17,233 bases of DNA from JBLIOB01 sp047639575 (GTDB taxonomy: Bacteria > Bacteroidota > Bacteroidia > Flavobacteriales_D > Parvicellaceae). This document shows positions 16,316-17,233 of the stretch, piece by piece. The translations under genes were made by a program, and so were the position numbers. Numbering within the stretch: the stretch's first letter is position 1; the number at the start of each line of letters is the position of its first letter. The stretch spans positions 1-17,233 of the forward strand of contig JBLIOB010000070.1 in assembly GCA_047639575.1 (NCBI GenBank), written 5' to 3'. The notes under the pieces are model-generated. The model ran no database searches and had not been told where the DNA came from. It worked only from the letters and a program-made list of their open reading frames with translations.

Positions 16316-16323
16316 CAAAAATA
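16316..16323 (-). promoter_or_regulatory. TAnnTTTG promoter of the three-gene adhesin operon
   Basis: On the minus strand this reads TATTTTTG, an exact -7 element, 21 bases before the ATG at 16294. It predicts a leader of about 18 bases, A-rich and without a Shine-Dalgarno site. No other promoter motif is evident between the three genes, whose gaps are 4 and 2 bases, so this element probably drives all of them. Confidence 0.6.
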
Positions 16324-16428
16324 AGATATTTTCCTCTAAACCTTAAATTTATTGGGATAGATTCAACAATCTGGCAGATAAACAATGTATTCACTGCGTA
16401 TAAATTAACTGGAATCCTGATTTCATAT

Positions 16429-16436
16429 TATATTCG
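16429..16436 (+). promoter_or_regulatory. Near-consensus -7 element (TAnnTTCG) of the MscS gene
   Basis: Reads TATATTCG, one base off TAnnTTTG, ending 18 bases before the ATG at 16455. The spacing matches the other promoters in the window, and the same one-base variant precedes the carboxylase gene. Confidence 0.4.
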
Positions 16437-16454
16437 CAACTTAATCGGAACGTT

Positions 16455-17233
16455 ATGGAAGCAATTAAAGAATTCTTTACACAAAAATTTTACCACAACA
16501 GTCTATTAGATTGGGCAATCTCGTTTGGAATTATTTTAGGAGCGATAATCGTTGCAAAAGTTCTTTATTGGGTAATTGGAAAATATGTCAAGAAAATAAC
16601 CGCGAAAACCAAAACTCAGCTTGATGATATTTTAGTGGACAAGCTAGAGGAACCTGTAATCTACGCAATTGCAATTATTGGATTCTTTTGGGCATTCAAC
16701 AGGCTAACTTTAGGCATTCCTGAGATTGATGTAAACACGGGAAAATTCTTAATTGGAGAAGATGGTGAAATCATTAACCATGTTCAAGGCTTCTTCGACC
16801 ACATCTTTACTATTGTATTCACTTTAAACATAACGTGGTTAATTGTTCGAACGTTTGACGCGCTAATCCAGGAATACCTCGTGCCTATAATTGAAAAGTC
16901 CGAAAGCGATCTAGACGATCAATTAATGCCAACTATTCGTAAAGTTTTTAAAATAGTTCTGTGGGCCTTTGGTATCATAATAGGTTTAAATAACGCAGGG
17001 TTCGATGTTGCTGCCTTAATTGCCGGCCTAGGTATTGGTGGTTTGGCATTCGCCTTGGCCGCAAAAGACACAGTGGCGAACATATTTGGTGGTATCATGG
17101 TTTTTATTGACAAGCCATTTAAACCCTATGATCGTATTATCATAAACGGGATTGATGGCACTGTAGAGGAAGTTGGAATTAGGTCAACTAGAATTAGAAC
17201 ACTAGCAGGAAGGCTGGTCACCATTCCAAACGG
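16455..17233 (+). CDS. MscS-family mechanosensitive ion channel, 5' part (259 codons seen)
   Basis: The frame opens with MEAIKEFFTQKFYHNSLLDW and is still open at the right edge, so the C-terminal cytoplasmic vestibule is missing. Membrane segments lie at about residues 20-41, 68-84, 116-133 and 166-216. The last holds the MscS pore helix, AALIAGLGIGGLAFALAAKD (about 186-205), followed by TVANIFGGIMVFIDKPFKPYD and the start of the beta domain (INGIDGTVEEVGIRSTRIRT... VTIPN). These are the diagnostic MscS signatures. Two similar acidic stretches (QLDDILV at 55-61, DLDDQLM at 152-158) flank the middle helices. Such channels open on membrane tension and release solutes on osmotic downshift. The gene diverges from the adhesin operon, with 160 bases between start codons. 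Confidence 0.93.
   Translation, partial: MEAIKEFFTQKFYHNSLLDWAISFGIILGAIIVAKVLYWVIGKYVKKITAKTKTQLDDILVDKLEEPVIYAIAIIGFFWAFNRLTLGIPEIDVNTGKFLIGEDGEIINHVQGFFDHIFTIVFTLNITWLIVRTFDALIQEYLVPIIEKSESDLDDQLMPTIRKVFKIVLWAFGIIIGLNNAGFDVAALIAGLGIGGLAFALAAKDTVANIFGGIMVFIDKPFKPYDRIIINGIDGTVEEVGIRSTRIRTLAGRLVTIPN

Noticed and set aside
16295..16318. N-terminal extension of protein C to a TTG at 16318
   Set aside because: The first codon lies inside the TATTTTTG promoter motif, and the extension puts polar residues before a perfect signal peptide that starts at the ATG at 16294.

Overview
The window comes from a marine-type member of the Bacteroidota, most likely Flavobacteriales in the broad sense. The evidence is AT-rich DNA, four exact copies of the Bacteroidota promoter element TAnnTTTG in front of genes, few Shine-Dalgarno sites, three proteins ending in type IX secretion (T9SS) sorting domains, a propeller/Y_Y_Y/SpoIIE regulator, and a membrane-protein/purD neighbourhood that I recall from flavobacterial genomes. 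I see no mobile elements, CRISPR array, tRNA, rRNA or phage genes.

Left part (1-4369), housekeeping. A DUF6427-like membrane protein (5' part only, minus strand) and a 66-residue membrane protein (plus strand) diverge from a 69-bp spacer that holds two back-to-back TAnnTTTG promoters. Then follow three minus-strand genes: purD (purine synthesis), an exported thioredoxin-like protein with its own intrinsic terminator, and an acyl-CoA (propionyl-CoA type) carboxylase beta subunit.

Middle part (4453-8201). A large plus-strand signalling protein has an exported beta-propeller sensor, a Y_Y_Y domain, one membrane helix, a coiled coil and a cytoplasmic PP2C-type SpoIIE phosphatase. It is followed by a small cysteine-rich lipoprotein.

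Right part (8222-16294), the most distinctive region. Three minus-strand genes, separated by only 4 and 2 bases, form a tight operon behind one TAnnTTTG promoter. Transcription order is: (C) a 1205-residue protein with seven PKD-like and four SprB-like domains; (B) a 300-residue protein; (A) an 1181-residue beta-helix plus SprB-like protein. The bodies differ completely. All three nevertheless carry the same C-terminal cassette: a module of about 180 residues, probably two Fn3-like folds, bounded by IC(L/M)VTVD and the invariant nonapeptide DFNSSRSNR, and then a T9SS type A sorting domain. Protein B is essentially only that cassette. The operon looks like a set of co-expressed cell-surface or secreted adhesins that share an export/anchoring stem.

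Right edge (16455 to the end): the 5' part of an MscS-type mechanosensitive channel gene, divergent from the adhesin operon.
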